NCBI GenBank assembly: GCA_028710895.1
Contig: JAQTTH010000020.1
Span: forward strand, 1-64,000
Direction: 5' to 3'
Length of the DNA: 64,000 bases
Source of the DNA: Paludibacter sp.
GTDB taxonomy: Bacteria; Bacteroidota; Bacteroidia; Bacteroidales; Paludibacteraceae
A program made the translations under genes and the position numbers. The notes beneath the pieces are model-generated. The model saw only the letters and a program-made list of their open reading frames with translations. It ran no database searches and had not been told where the DNA came from. Positions 7,431-15,549 of the stretch are shown here, piece after piece (position 1 is the stretch's first letter; each line of letters opens with the position of its first letter).

Positions 7431-8318
7431 TCACTTTCCTTTAAGGTATTCCGCAGGTGTTTTACCCATAAACTTTTTAAAGCTGTTGTAAAAGTTTACC
7501 TTGCTGCCAAAACCGCATTCCAAGCCAATAGCTTCGAGTTTCAGGCATTTGTTCTTGCCTTGTTGCAATATGCGGCATACATGTTCCACCCTGTATTTAT
7601 TTACAAAGTCGGTAAATGTATATTCGGTATAATGATTAATGGTGCCTGAAATACGATGAACGGGAATACCTGTATGTTCTGATACCAGTAGCAGGGTGCA
7701 TTTATTCGATAAGTAGAGTTGTTCAGTTATCATTACTTCGTGCAGGTGTTGTATCACTTTCCGGGCCTGTTCGTCTTCGTCGGGGTTCCCTGTTAGTTTA
7801 GTTATAGGTAAACCTGCTGCATTCTCACTTCTTTTGGCTGTGGGACTGGTTTCGGTTGGTTGGAGTTTGGTGGAGATAAAATATCCAAAGCCGGGAATGG
7901 AAACAACGCCCAGCATACAGTTATAGAGTTGAATATCGAAGAAGGTATCGAATGTCAAATCAAATTCGGGAACCGAGAAACTGGCATACAAACAACTGAC
8001 GCAGGTTATTGAAGGGAAGAAAATGAATAACACCTGCAATTCCTTTCGCAGCGTCCAGGTATCGGGATTATAATGTTCGCGCCGGAAATACGAAAGCGTC
8101 ATATACAACAAGGCGTAAACTCCAAAAAACAGGAGGATATAATCTGTCAGCACCATGCCTTTGTGGAACTCGTGAATATTGCTAAATCCAAAAGGTTGAA
8201 GGATATTACAAAGCACCACCAGAATGAATATCATCCAGATAAAGTATATCCGCCCTTTTCGAAGTGCCAGAAACAACGGAAACGGACGGTTCAGGTAGTT
8301 ACAGATTTGTTTTTGCAT
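7431..8318 (-). CDS. AraC-family regulator with membrane-spanning N-terminus
   Basis: This 295-residue protein combines an N-terminal half containing several hydrophobic segments (roughly residues 25-42, 58-76, 95-118 and 130-148) with a C-terminal AraC double helix-turn-helix domain (about 195-293). The latter has Y-R-V-E-H-V-C-R-I-L, the second helix motif I-G-L-E-C-G-F-G-S-K-V-N-F-Y-N-S-F-K-K and the family-typical F-M-G-K-T-P-A-E-Y end. Membrane-bound AraC regulators of this design are common in Bacteroidetes. The signal sensed and the target genes are unknown; adjacent genes give no hint. Confidence 0.88.
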   Translation of the reverse strand: MQKQICNYLNRPFPLFLALRKGRIYFIWMIFILVVLCNILQPFGFSNIHEFHKGMVLTDYILLFFGVYALLYMTLSYFRREHYNPDTWTLRKELQVLFIFFPSITCVSCLYASFSVPEFDLTFDTFFDIQLYNCMLGVVSIPGFGYFISTKLQPTETSPTAKRSENAAGLPITKLTGNPDEDEQARKVIQHLHEVMITEQLYLSNKCTLLLVSEHTGIPVHRISGTINHYTEYTFTDFVNKYRVEHVCRILQQGKNKCLKLEAIGLECGFGSKVNFYNSFKKFMGKTPAEYLKGK

Positions 8319-8424
8319 AGTGTATTGTTGCTATGACTTTGTAAAAGTTGAATGATTTAAGATTCGGTAATTAACGTTGTAAACATGTGCGTTATTATCA
8401 AAGTTCTGTTAATATAAATTAAAA

Positions 8425-8465
8425 ACAAAGCGAATAATTCAAAAAAGATGAATTATTCGCTTTGT
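8425..8465 (-). terminator. Terminator for 8599-9507 gene
   Basis: A perfect 15-bp stem (CAAAGCGAATAATTC with GAATTATTCGCTTTG) is followed on the minus strand by TTTTTAATTT. The rest of the 8319-8598 gap shows nothing I can assign. Confidence 0.75.
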
Positions 8466-8598
8466 AAGCTGATTAATAGTCAAATAAACAGACATATAAC
8501 TGTTTGTATTCAATTCAGCAAGCCAGAAACTTTGTTTTGTCCTTTTAGGTGAACTATTGAGGATAAAACCGCACCTGTTCGAATACTAAATTTTTATT

Positions 8599-9507
8599 TT
8601 AAAACTTCCTTGGTTCTGCAATTACTCTATACCAGTTTGAACTATTATAATCGTCACTCCCAATTGAAATCAGAGCAATGTGAGCAGTTGGGGTATCCCA
8701 TATTTCGAGCGGATAATCCGCAAAGGGTGGTTCTGATCTGATTATGTATTTAAACCGTTTCTCGTATTCTGGTCGTAATGGTGACTGGGAAATACTATCT
8801 TCATATAAGAATGTACTTTTCCCATAGATTCCGGTAATGTAGTTATGATAGAATTGGCGGATTGTATTTCTTTCTTCCCGGGTATCATATAACTTTTCTA
8901 AATTATCTTCTCCTGAATGATCTGAATTTATGTTTATACTCCATCCAAAAAATTCGAAGCGAACTGAAGGATATTTATTAGAATCAAAGGATTTGATCAA
9001 CCATAAATAAACTCCGAATTTTTTATTTTCCTGAGTTAAGTTGTCGGCAAAATACAGGTATTCGTCTTTTTTTAAGTTCCATTTAAATGACAAAAAATCT
9101 CCCTTGGGGTTAGTCACTGTAAATTCGATAGAATCAGAAAGTGTAGCTATCTTGTTTTTATATGTTTTAATATATACTTTGTGCTTTCCGATACGATAAT
9201 CGGTTACACATTTTTTCAAGGCAAAGTCCTGATTATTTATTTGAACGATACTATCCAATGAATTCCAAATTGGATTAGCTGCCTGACCATCACCAATCCA
9301 GAATATACTATCATATTTTGACCGGATATCTTCAGTTGATAAATTCAGTTTAAGTACAATCGTGTCAAAGGGTTCAACAACAAGTTTCGAAGCTGTGATT
9401 TTTAAATTCTTCTCTACAATGATATCATTGTTCTGATCATTACATGAACTAAACATGAGCAATAAAGGCAGAATAAGCCAAAAGACGTAATTTAAATTCT
9501 TTTTCAT
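8599..9507 (-). CDS. Hypothetical lipoprotein
   Basis: The 302-residue product has a signal peptide with lipobox F-S-S-C (Cys22). The segment to about residue 135 looks like one Ig-like or PKD-like beta-sandwich (L-V-V-E-P-F-D-T-I-V-L-K-L, then I-G-K-H-K-V-Y-I-K-T-Y). The remaining 165 residues are aromatic-rich with no recognised family. It is probably a surface or periplasmic lipoprotein. It stands alone with its own terminator and is not near any susC/D pair. Function unknown. Confidence 0.75.
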   Translation of the reverse strand: MKKNLNYVFWLILPLLLMFSSCNDQNNDIIVEKNLKITASKLVVEPFDTIVLKLNLSTEDIRSKYDSIFWIGDGQAANPIWNSLDSIVQINNQDFALKKCVTDYRIGKHKVYIKTYKNKIATLSDSIEFTVTNPKGDFLSFKWNLKKDEYLYFADNLTQENKKFGVYLWLIKSFDSNKYPSVRFEFFGWSININSDHSGEDNLEKLYDTREERNTIRQFYHNYITGIYGKSTFLYEDSISQSPLRPEYEKRFKYIIRSEPPFADYPLEIWDTPTAHIALISIGSDDYNSSNWYRVIAEPRKF

Positions 9508-9820
9508 GAGTAAATAGTTATTAAGTGTTTATTGAAATTCGCATTGACTTTCAATCTTATTGGTTTAACCCAGATTTTATGCTGGTCAATGAGAATGTTG
9601 TTTGTTGAGTTGTAAAATTACAAACATTTTTCTAAATTTCGTCTATTTTATTCACTTAATTTGAAATTAAATAAATGAACAGACCCTGACACCCGGCAGT
9701 AAGTGTTCCAAACCCGTGCTACCTGAGTTAGCAACAATCAACCGTTCGTTTTGAACACGATAAGCTTACCGTTGTTTTAATTTTGTATGTTATACGAAAA
9801 TAACTAATTTTGAAACAAAA
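9508..9820. other. Intergenic gap with possible promoter of LytS/LytTR operon
   Basis: AT-rich stretch between divergent genes. A TAATTTTG box (9778-9785) and a second at 9804-9811 precede the kinase gene; a TTTTG at 9749-9753 could be the -33 element but the spacing (24 bp) is long. Nothing else identifiable. Confidence 0.3.
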
Positions 9821-10594
9821 ATGTCAATGAATTCTGTAACCTTACTTTTGATTGTTCTGGTGCTCATAACGATAGCAGTTATAGGGCTTGCAGTTTATTT
9901 CTATTTGAGGTTTCGCGAGGCAGAGAAACAGCAAAAGGAAACCACAGCCCGATTACTGGAGTTGAGTAATCAGGTACGACCTTTGCAACTGGAAGCCCTG
10001 GAAGCCCTGGAAGCAAAATTGAATCCGCATTTGTTTAAGAATATCCTAAACTCCATCCAATCACATGCTTATCAAACCTATTTTGCTATCGACAAACTGG
10101 CTAATGTGTTGGATTATATACTGTACGAAAGTCGCAAGGAATTTGTCAGTCCAAAAGAAGAAGTAGAGTTTGCCTTAAACCTGATTGAAATTAATAAAAT
10201 CAAAGTGAGTCCCTTGTTCGACCTGAAAGTAAAAACAAGGTTGAATACTGCTGAGCCGATGTATGATCAAAAGCTGTTGGCTCCTTTAATCTCCATCGAT
10301 TTGATAGAAAATGCCTTTAAGCACGCCGATATACAAAGTCCCGAGGCTTTTATTGCCATAACATTGGAATTCAAAGACAATCATTTCGGGCTGACTGTTG
10401 CCAATAAAATTTCGTCGAAACCCCCTATGAAGAAAGAAAAGGGAGGTATAGGGATAAAAGCACTGGAACAACGGTTGCGAATTATTTACGAAAACAATTT
10501 TAAGCTTGACAGCTATATTGAAGATAATGTTTATGTTGCACATTTAAATATCGACCTCTTTGAATACAAAGTTAAGGTGCTTGCTGCTCGATGA
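9821..10594 (+). CDS. LytS-type sensor histidine kinase
   Basis: The 257-residue protein has one N-terminal membrane helix (about 7-28), a linker helix, then the His_kinase (PF06580) phosphoacceptor region with His70 in L-N-P-H-L-F-K-N. A HATPase part follows, with N-box D-L-I-E-N-A-F-K-H and glycine box G-G-I-G-I-K-A-L-E-Q-R-L. The usual N-P-H-F-L-F-N motif is altered to N-P-H-L-F-K-N, but the acceptor His is kept. No sensor domain exists beyond the membrane anchor. Just before the His, the nine-base unit CTGGAAGCC occurs three times (9989-10015), giving L-E-A-L-E-A-L-E-A. The partner response regulator overlaps its 3' end by 35 bp. Confidence 0.9.
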   Translation: MSMNSVTLLLIVLVLITIAVIGLAVYFYLRFREAEKQQKETTARLLELSNQVRPLQLEALEALEAKLNPHLFKNILNSIQSHAYQTYFAIDKLANVLDYILYESRKEFVSPKEEVEFALNLIEINKIKVSPLFDLKVKTRLNTAEPMYDQKLLAPLISIDLIENAFKHADIQSPEAFIAITLEFKDNHFGLTVANKISSKPPMKKEKGGIGIKALEQRLRIIYENNFKLDSYIEDNVYVAHLNIDLFEYKVKVLAAR

Positions 10595-11279
10595 TGAATT
10601 GCCGGGGCTGACATACTTGAAAATGCTCTGCGAACAAATACCTGAGTTGGAAGTTGTAAAAGCTTTCAATCAACCCGATGTGTTTCTTTCGGAGTTAGAC
10701 CACCTTGATTTTGACCTTTGCATACTGGATATTGAAATGCCTCAGATAAATGGCATTCAACTGGCAGAGATGCTCACCGGAAAACTCATAATCTTTACTA
10801 CCGCCCACAAGGAATATGCTGCCGAAGCATTTGATTTGGAAGCAGTTGATTTTATACGAAAACCCATTGAGTTGGAAAGACTACATAAGGCCGTACGAAA
10901 AGCCATAAAGCAGGCAAATGACACGAAACATAACAGAAAATTCAGTTATCTGAACACGGATAAAGGAAAATCATTGCTGGTTTTTGATCAGTTATGTTAC
11001 ATTAAATCGTCGGCAATTGATAGCCGGGATAAAGATGTGTTGTTGAAAGATGGGTCGAAAATCTGCCTGAAGAATATCTCTTTCGAAAAACTACAAACTA
11101 TCCTTCCTCCGAATAGGTTTTGCCGCATCAACAAGCAGGAAATTATTGCGCTTGATATTGTACAACATTTCTCATTCGACCAAATTACTTCTAAGGTTGT
11201 TGATGAACAAAACAAACCCCGGATGTTTTATTTAAGCGAAGTGTATCGGAATGCCTTTCTGGAAAAGGTAAAAATCTGA
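10560..11279 (+). CDS. LytTR-family response regulator
   Basis: The 239-residue protein has a receiver domain with the acidic pair Asp11/Asp12, phosphoacceptor Asp57 in C-I-L-D-I-E-M-P, Thr80/Thr81 and Lys101. It is followed by a LytTR DNA-binding domain (about 130-235) with the typical I-K-S-S...K-D-V-L-L-K-D-G and F-C-R-I-N-K-Q-E-I-I motifs. Initiation at the TTG at 10560 best fits the receiver N-terminus (no ATG is available) and places the start inside the kinase gene, consistent with translational coupling. Together with the upstream kinase it forms a two-component pair; its targets are not evident. The antiporter gene downstream is a possible but unproven one. Confidence 0.92.
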   Translation: MNTKLRCLLLDDELPGLTYLKMLCEQIPELEVVKAFNQPDVFLSELDHLDFDLCILDIEMPQINGIQLAEMLTGKLIIFTTAHKEYAAEAFDLEAVDFIRKPIELERLHKAVRKAIKQANDTKHNRKFSYLNTDKGKSLLVFDQLCYIKSSAIDSRDKDVLLKDGSKICLKNISFEKLQTILPPNRFCRINKQEIIALDIVQHFSFDQITSKVVDEQNKPRMFYLSEVYRNAFLEKVKI

Positions 11280-11455
11280 TTCATTACATTATTTTTCAGC
11301 CTTGTTACATAATAGCCCTGATTCAGTTTGCAACCATTGACTTTGATGTTTTTTAATAATATCTTTGTTGCTGAATCACGGATAGTAAGCCTTATTATTA
11401 CTTACTTAAAGGATGAATCTAAAAAAAGTTGTTTACCTCAAATACACCAGCCTAT

Positions 11456-13735
11456 ATGTTTAAGAAATTTAGAAACGTGTTTTTTTACGTGCTGATTATC
11501 GGCAGTTTTTCGGCATTAATGTATTGGATCGATTTTATGGGTTCAAAACAGGAAATAGCCTCGAAAATAGTGTTACCAAGCACCGGAAAAACACATTGGA
11601 TGGAATTTCTACATTCCTTGTTGCAAAACATCGGTCATCCGCTGGCTATTCTGTTGGCACAAATAGTCACCATTATATTGGTGGCACGCATATTCGGTTG
11701 GATATGTAAAAAGATAGGACAACCCACTGTGATTGGCGAAATTCTGGCCGGTATTGTTTTGGGACCTTCGCTGGTTGGTATGTATTTCCCGGAGTTTTCC
11801 GCAGCTCTTTTTCCTGTTCAGTCGCTCGGTAACCTGAATTTCCTGAGCCAGATAGGTCTTATCTTATTTATGTTTATAGTAGGCATGGAGATAGATATTA
11901 ATGTATTGAAAAACAAGGCTCACGATGCAGTGGTTGTAAGTCATGCCAGTATCATTGTTCCTTTCTCGCTGGGAATGGGATTGGCCTATTTTATTTATCA
12001 GTCGTTTGCACCTGTCGGAGTACGATTTACTTCGTTCGGTCTTTTTATAGGCATATCCATGAGCATAACTGCTTTTCCCGTATTGGCCCGAATTGTTCAG
12101 GAAAGGGGAATTCACAAAACCCGGTTAGGAACCATAGTTATAACCTGTGCAGCAGCCGATGATATAACCGGATGGAGTATTCTGGCGGCTGTCATTGCCA
12201 TTGCCAAGGCAGGTTCATTTATAAGCTCACTATATACAATATTGCTTGCTGTGGCCTATGTGTTTCTGATGATTAAAATTATTCGACCGTTTTTAAAGCG
12301 TGTGGGCGATTTGCATACTTCGAGTGCCAATCTGAGTAAATCCATTGTGGCTATATTTCTTGTAACGCTTATCCTGTCGGCATGGACCACTGAGATTATT
12401 GGTATTCATGCTTTGTTTGGAGCTTTTATGGCAGGAGCAATTATGCCTGCAAATCAGAAATTCAGGAATATATTCATTGAAAAAATCGAAGATATTGCTT
12501 TGGTGCTTTTGCTTCCGTTGTTCTTTGTTTTTACGGGTTTACGTACCGAAATAGGATTGCTGAATGATGCCTATTTATGGAAGATTACCGGATTGATTAT
12601 TCTGGTGGCTATCACGGGTAAATTTGTAGGAAGTGCATTGGCAGCTAAGTTTGTAAGGCAAAGTTGGAAAGATAGTCTCACTATCGGTGCTTTGATGAAT
12701 ACACGTGGATTGATGGAACTTGTGGTGTTGAATATTGGTTACGACCTGGGCATACTTACTCCCAAAGTTTTTGCCATGATGGTGATAATGGCTTTGGTAA
12801 CAACCTTTATGACCGGACCCGCACTGGATTTAATCAACTGGGCGTTTAAATCGAAAGCCGAAGATAAGATAAACGAAATCAGTCTGATAAATAAGTTCAA
12901 GATACTGGTATCATTCGGCGACCCCAATAATGGTAAGGTTCTGGTTCGGTTGGCTAATTGCCTGATAAAAAAATCAAACGGTAATTCAGCCATAACAGCC
13001 ATGCATTTATTCCCAAGTGCAAAAACGCATCAATTTGATTTAGATGTGTACGAGAACGAGAGTTTTGCTCCAATTTTTGAGGAATCGAAATATATCAATC
13101 AGAAAATCACGACGCTGTTTAAAGTAACCAATGATATTGAATCGGATGTTGCCGAAGTGGCCAACAAAGGAGAATATGACTTGTTGCTCATTGGTATCGG
13201 ACAATCAATCTTTGAAGGTAGCTTGTTGGGGAAAATACTCGGTTTTACAACCCGTATCATCAATCCTGACAGATTGATTAATCAGGTTACAGGCCGGGAA
13301 AATATCTTTGAGAACTCACCGTTCGACGAAAGAACACGTTCCATCATTGCCAAAAGCAAGGTTTCGGTTGGGGTTTTGATTGATAAAGGATTTAGTAAAA
13401 CGGATCTGATTTGTATTCCGGTTATTAATCCCAACGACGAATTTCTAATTGGATTTGCACAGAAGTTGATTAATTTCTCCGAATCGCAGGTATCCTTTAT
13501 CGATTTCGACCATCAGATTCATAAAAATCCCCAACTCAAGGAATCAATACGTGCTATGGAACAAATTGCGCCAAATCATGTACGGTTGTTGAACGAAGGA
13601 AAAATAAGTCCCGATTTTATCAAACAGCAAAACCTTATGCTCATTAGCATGGAAAGTTGGAAGTACCTTATCGACACAAAGCATTATTGGCTTACAACAA
13701 TTCCTTCAACCTTAATTATTGCTGAGAAAGAATGA
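11456..13735 (+). CDS. CPA2-family cation:proton antiporter
   Basis: I start at ATG 11456 rather than the in-frame TTG nine codons earlier. The 759-residue protein has about 13 hydrophobic segments up to residue ~460, matching the Na_H_Exchanger fold (PF00999). Landmark stretches include G-Q-P-T-V-I-G-E-I-L-A-G-I-V-L-G-P-S, the T-A-F-P-V-L-A-R-I segment and A-A-D-D-I-T-G-W, where the double Asp is the usual ion-binding site. The ~290-residue cytosolic tail resembles a pair of degenerate USP-like domains (F-K-I-L-V-S-F-G-D-P-N-N-G-K), not a Kef TrkA-N domain. It exchanges Na+ or K+ for protons at the inner membrane; the specific cation cannot be told. Confidence 0.9.
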   Translation: MFKKFRNVFFYVLIIGSFSALMYWIDFMGSKQEIASKIVLPSTGKTHWMEFLHSLLQNIGHPLAILLAQIVTIILVARIFGWICKKIGQPTVIGEILAGIVLGPSLVGMYFPEFSAALFPVQSLGNLNFLSQIGLILFMFIVGMEIDINVLKNKAHDAVVVSHASIIVPFSLGMGLAYFIYQSFAPVGVRFTSFGLFIGISMSITAFPVLARIVQERGIHKTRLGTIVITCAAADDITGWSILAAVIAIAKAGSFISSLYTILLAVAYVFLMIKIIRPFLKRVGDLHTSSANLSKSIVAIFLVTLILSAWTTEIIGIHALFGAFMAGAIMPANQKFRNIFIEKIEDIALVLLLPLFFVFTGLRTEIGLLNDAYLWKITGLIILVAITGKFVGSALAAKFVRQSWKDSLTIGALMNTRGLMELVVLNIGYDLGILTPKVFAMMVIMALVTTFMTGPALDLINWAFKSKAEDKINEISLINKFKILVSFGDPNNGKVLVRLANCLIKKSNGNSAITAMHLFPSAKTHQFDLDVYENESFAPIFEESKYINQKITTLFKVTNDIESDVAEVANKGEYDLLLIGIGQSIFEGSLLGKILGFTTRIINPDRLINQVTGRENIFENSPFDERTRSIIAKSKVSVGVLIDKGFSKTDLICIPVINPNDEFLIGFAQKLINFSESQVSFIDFDHQIHKNPQLKESIRAMEQIAPNHVRLLNEGKISPDFIKQQNLMLISMESWKYLIDTKHYWLTTIPSTLIIAEKE

Positions 13736-13751
13736 TCTATTAATTGATTGC

Positions 13752-13784
13752 AGAGATAGCCTCTCTTTGGGAGAGACTATCTCT
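13752..13784. repeat. REP-like palindrome, copy 7
   Basis: AGAGATAGCCTCTCTTT arm, then GGGAGAGACTATCTCT. It lies between the convergent antiporter and glyoxalase-like genes, where it could also serve as a transcription-stop hairpin. This is the last copy I can find; the remaining 50 kb appears free of the family. Confidence 0.85.
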
Positions 13785-13792
13785 GTGAAAAA

Positions 13793-14320
13793 TTACTTTG
13801 TCGTCTTACTTCCAAGTTGTTTTCCTAATTTTTCATACTCTTTGTCGTTGGGTTGCCAGAGTTCAATTTTGTTGCCTTCCATATCCAGGATATGAGCAAA
13901 CTTACCGTAGTCGTAGGTTTCAATGGTATCTACAACGGTTACGCCTTCCTTTTTTAATCCTGCCACAAGCGCTTCAATGTTTTCAACCCGGTAGTTTATC
14001 ATAAAGTCTTTGGTAGATGGTTCGAAGTAGGTTGTTTTTTCGGAAAATACACTCCATTGCGTAAATCCTTTTTGGGTAGAGTCAGCGCCCTGATACCATT
14101 CAAATACAACGCCATACTGATTTGCGTTTAATCCGAGATGTGTTTTATACCAGTCTCTCATTTTACGGGGGTCTTTGCATTTAAAAAATATTCCCCCAAT
14201 GCCTGTTACTTTCTTCTGTTCCGGTTTGTTGTCAGTTTGGTTTGTTGTTGCTGCCTTAAATGCATAGCCCAAACCAAATGAAGCAGCAAGTGCCAGGATG
14301 ATTAATAGTGTCTTTTTCAT
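13793..14320 (-). CDS. Exported glyoxalase/bleomycin-resistance-like protein
   Basis: The 175-residue protein has an N-terminal signal or membrane anchor (residues 3-20), then a vicinal-oxygen-chelate fold of about 125 residues. The half-domain patterns G-I-G-G-I-F-F-K-C-K-D-P-R-K-M-R-D-W-Y and G-N-K-I-E-L-W-Q-P are characteristic, the latter carrying the C-terminal metal Glu. VOC proteins include glyoxalase I, dioxygenases and antibiotic-binding proteins, so the activity is open. An exported version is unusual, since most are cytosolic. The downstream side carries REP copy 7. Confidence 0.82.
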   Translation of the reverse strand: MKKTLLIILALAASFGLGYAFKAATTNQTDNKPEQKKVTGIGGIFFKCKDPRKMRDWYKTHLGLNANQYGVVFEWYQGADSTQKGFTQWSVFSEKTTYFEPSTKDFMINYRVENIEALVAGLKKEGVTVVDTIETYDYGKFAHILDMEGNKIELWQPNDKEYEKLGKQLGSKTTK

Positions 14321-14400
14321 TGTCTATAAATTCTGTTTACATATGATTAAGCTGAGAATTACAGATTAATACAAAGGTGATCTTGTTTGTTGAATGCAGT

Positions 14401-15489
14401 TTAGTTTTTGCCGAATGATATATCTTTTAATCCCCTATAACTTACTCTCATTGCTGTGTCAAGGTTATTCCTGATAAATGGTTCTGCTATTTTTACCATG
14501 AAATAGGCTATTAAAACTAATATAGAAATTGGCACAATGGGTAACAGGATGGATGGAATGTTTATTATTTTCGACATTTTGCATATTAAAGAAACCATCA
14601 TATTTTCATGTATCAGATAGAGAGGATAACTAATTAATCCAAAGAAAAGAAATACAGGGTTTTCGAGCATAATTCTTATTTTACTGAAATAGATTGGTGT
14701 GTAAAAAAGAACCAAAATGAAAGCTGAGAACACCAGCGATGTCGGATCATGACGATATGGAACAATATTTAAAAGACCAACCAGAATTGAAAAATAGAAG
14801 TACTGTTTTTTTTGACTTTTAAAATAGAGATAGGCTAATGAACCACTCACAAACCAACCATAAAAAGTGAAAGAGAAGAATTCAGACAAAGTATTTAAAA
14901 AAACGATATTCAGTTTTGTTCCTAAAACGGATAATAAAAACATAGAAAAAATAGCAATTATTGCGTTTATCTTCTTGAGCGTAAAATAGCATATACCAAA
15001 AACAAAATAAAATTTAAACTCAACAAATAATGACCAAAAGGCTCCTTCTAACAGGTTTATCTTTATTCCGGTAATCATTTCAATGCAATTAGGATCTATA
15101 AAAGTCAAACCGGGTAAAACAGAATATATATCGGGGCTACCTGCGGGTCTTTCATGGAAAAATCCGGCAGTAAAATATATTAAAACCGTTGCAACAAGCA
15201 TGGCAGGGAATAGCCTCAACCATCTTTTATAAATAAAACCTCCGAAATTTTTGTTTTTTTCCAGTGACATTAAAATTACAAAACCAGAGATTAAAAAGAA
15301 TAATTGTACTCCTAAATTACCGTATTTGAATACAGGAAAATCACCATACGAATTTCCATATGGCACAATTGCAGGCCATTTTGAAAATGCATGAAAGCAA
15401 AGTACTAACAGAATAGCAATCCCTCTTAATCCATCCAAAAATTTTATTCTCATCATTTTGTATTTTTTATAATTAGCACTTGTATCCAT
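14401..15489 (-). CDS. Acyltransferase 3 family membrane protein
   Basis: The 362-residue integral membrane protein begins with the family signature F-L-D-G-L-R-G-I-A at residues 17-25 and the catalytic His33 in C-F-H-A-F. It then has about ten hydrophobic segments and an F-F-L-I-S-G-F-V-I motif near 60-70. Acyltransferase-3 (PF01757) proteins move acetyl or other acyl groups onto extracytoplasmic glycans such as O-antigen or exopolysaccharide. An alternative start at Met12 or Met13 would give a more usual short N-terminus. No glycan synthesis genes are adjacent, so the acceptor is unknown. Confidence 0.9.
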   Translation of the reverse strand: MDTSANYKKYKMMRIKFLDGLRGIAILLVLCFHAFSKWPAIVPYGNSYGDFPVFKYGNLGVQLFFLISGFVILMSLEKNKNFGGFIYKRWLRLFPAMLVATVLIYFTAGFFHERPAGSPDIYSVLPGLTFIDPNCIEMITGIKINLLEGAFWSLFVEFKFYFVFGICYFTLKKINAIIAIFSMFLLSVLGTKLNIVFLNTLSEFFSFTFYGWFVSGSLAYLYFKSQKKQYFYFSILVGLLNIVPYRHDPTSLVFSAFILVLFYTPIYFSKIRIMLENPVFLFFGLISYPLYLIHENMMVSLICKMSKIINIPSILLPIVPISILVLIAYFMVKIAEPFIRNNLDTAMRVSYRGLKDISFGKN

Positions 15490-15549
15490 ATTTTTCAGGA
15501 TAATAAGAGGGAGATAAATATTTACCCGATTTTGCAGGAAGTGGGGTAA

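Noticed and set aside
10560-10594. Frameshift joining kinase and response regulator
   Set aside because: The 35-bp overlap with a TTG start is normal coupling of two complete proteins.
12667-12687. GATAGTCTCACTATC stretch in the antiporter gene as a further REP copy
   Set aside because: Only a short match that encodes conserved antiporter sequence; the arms do not extend.
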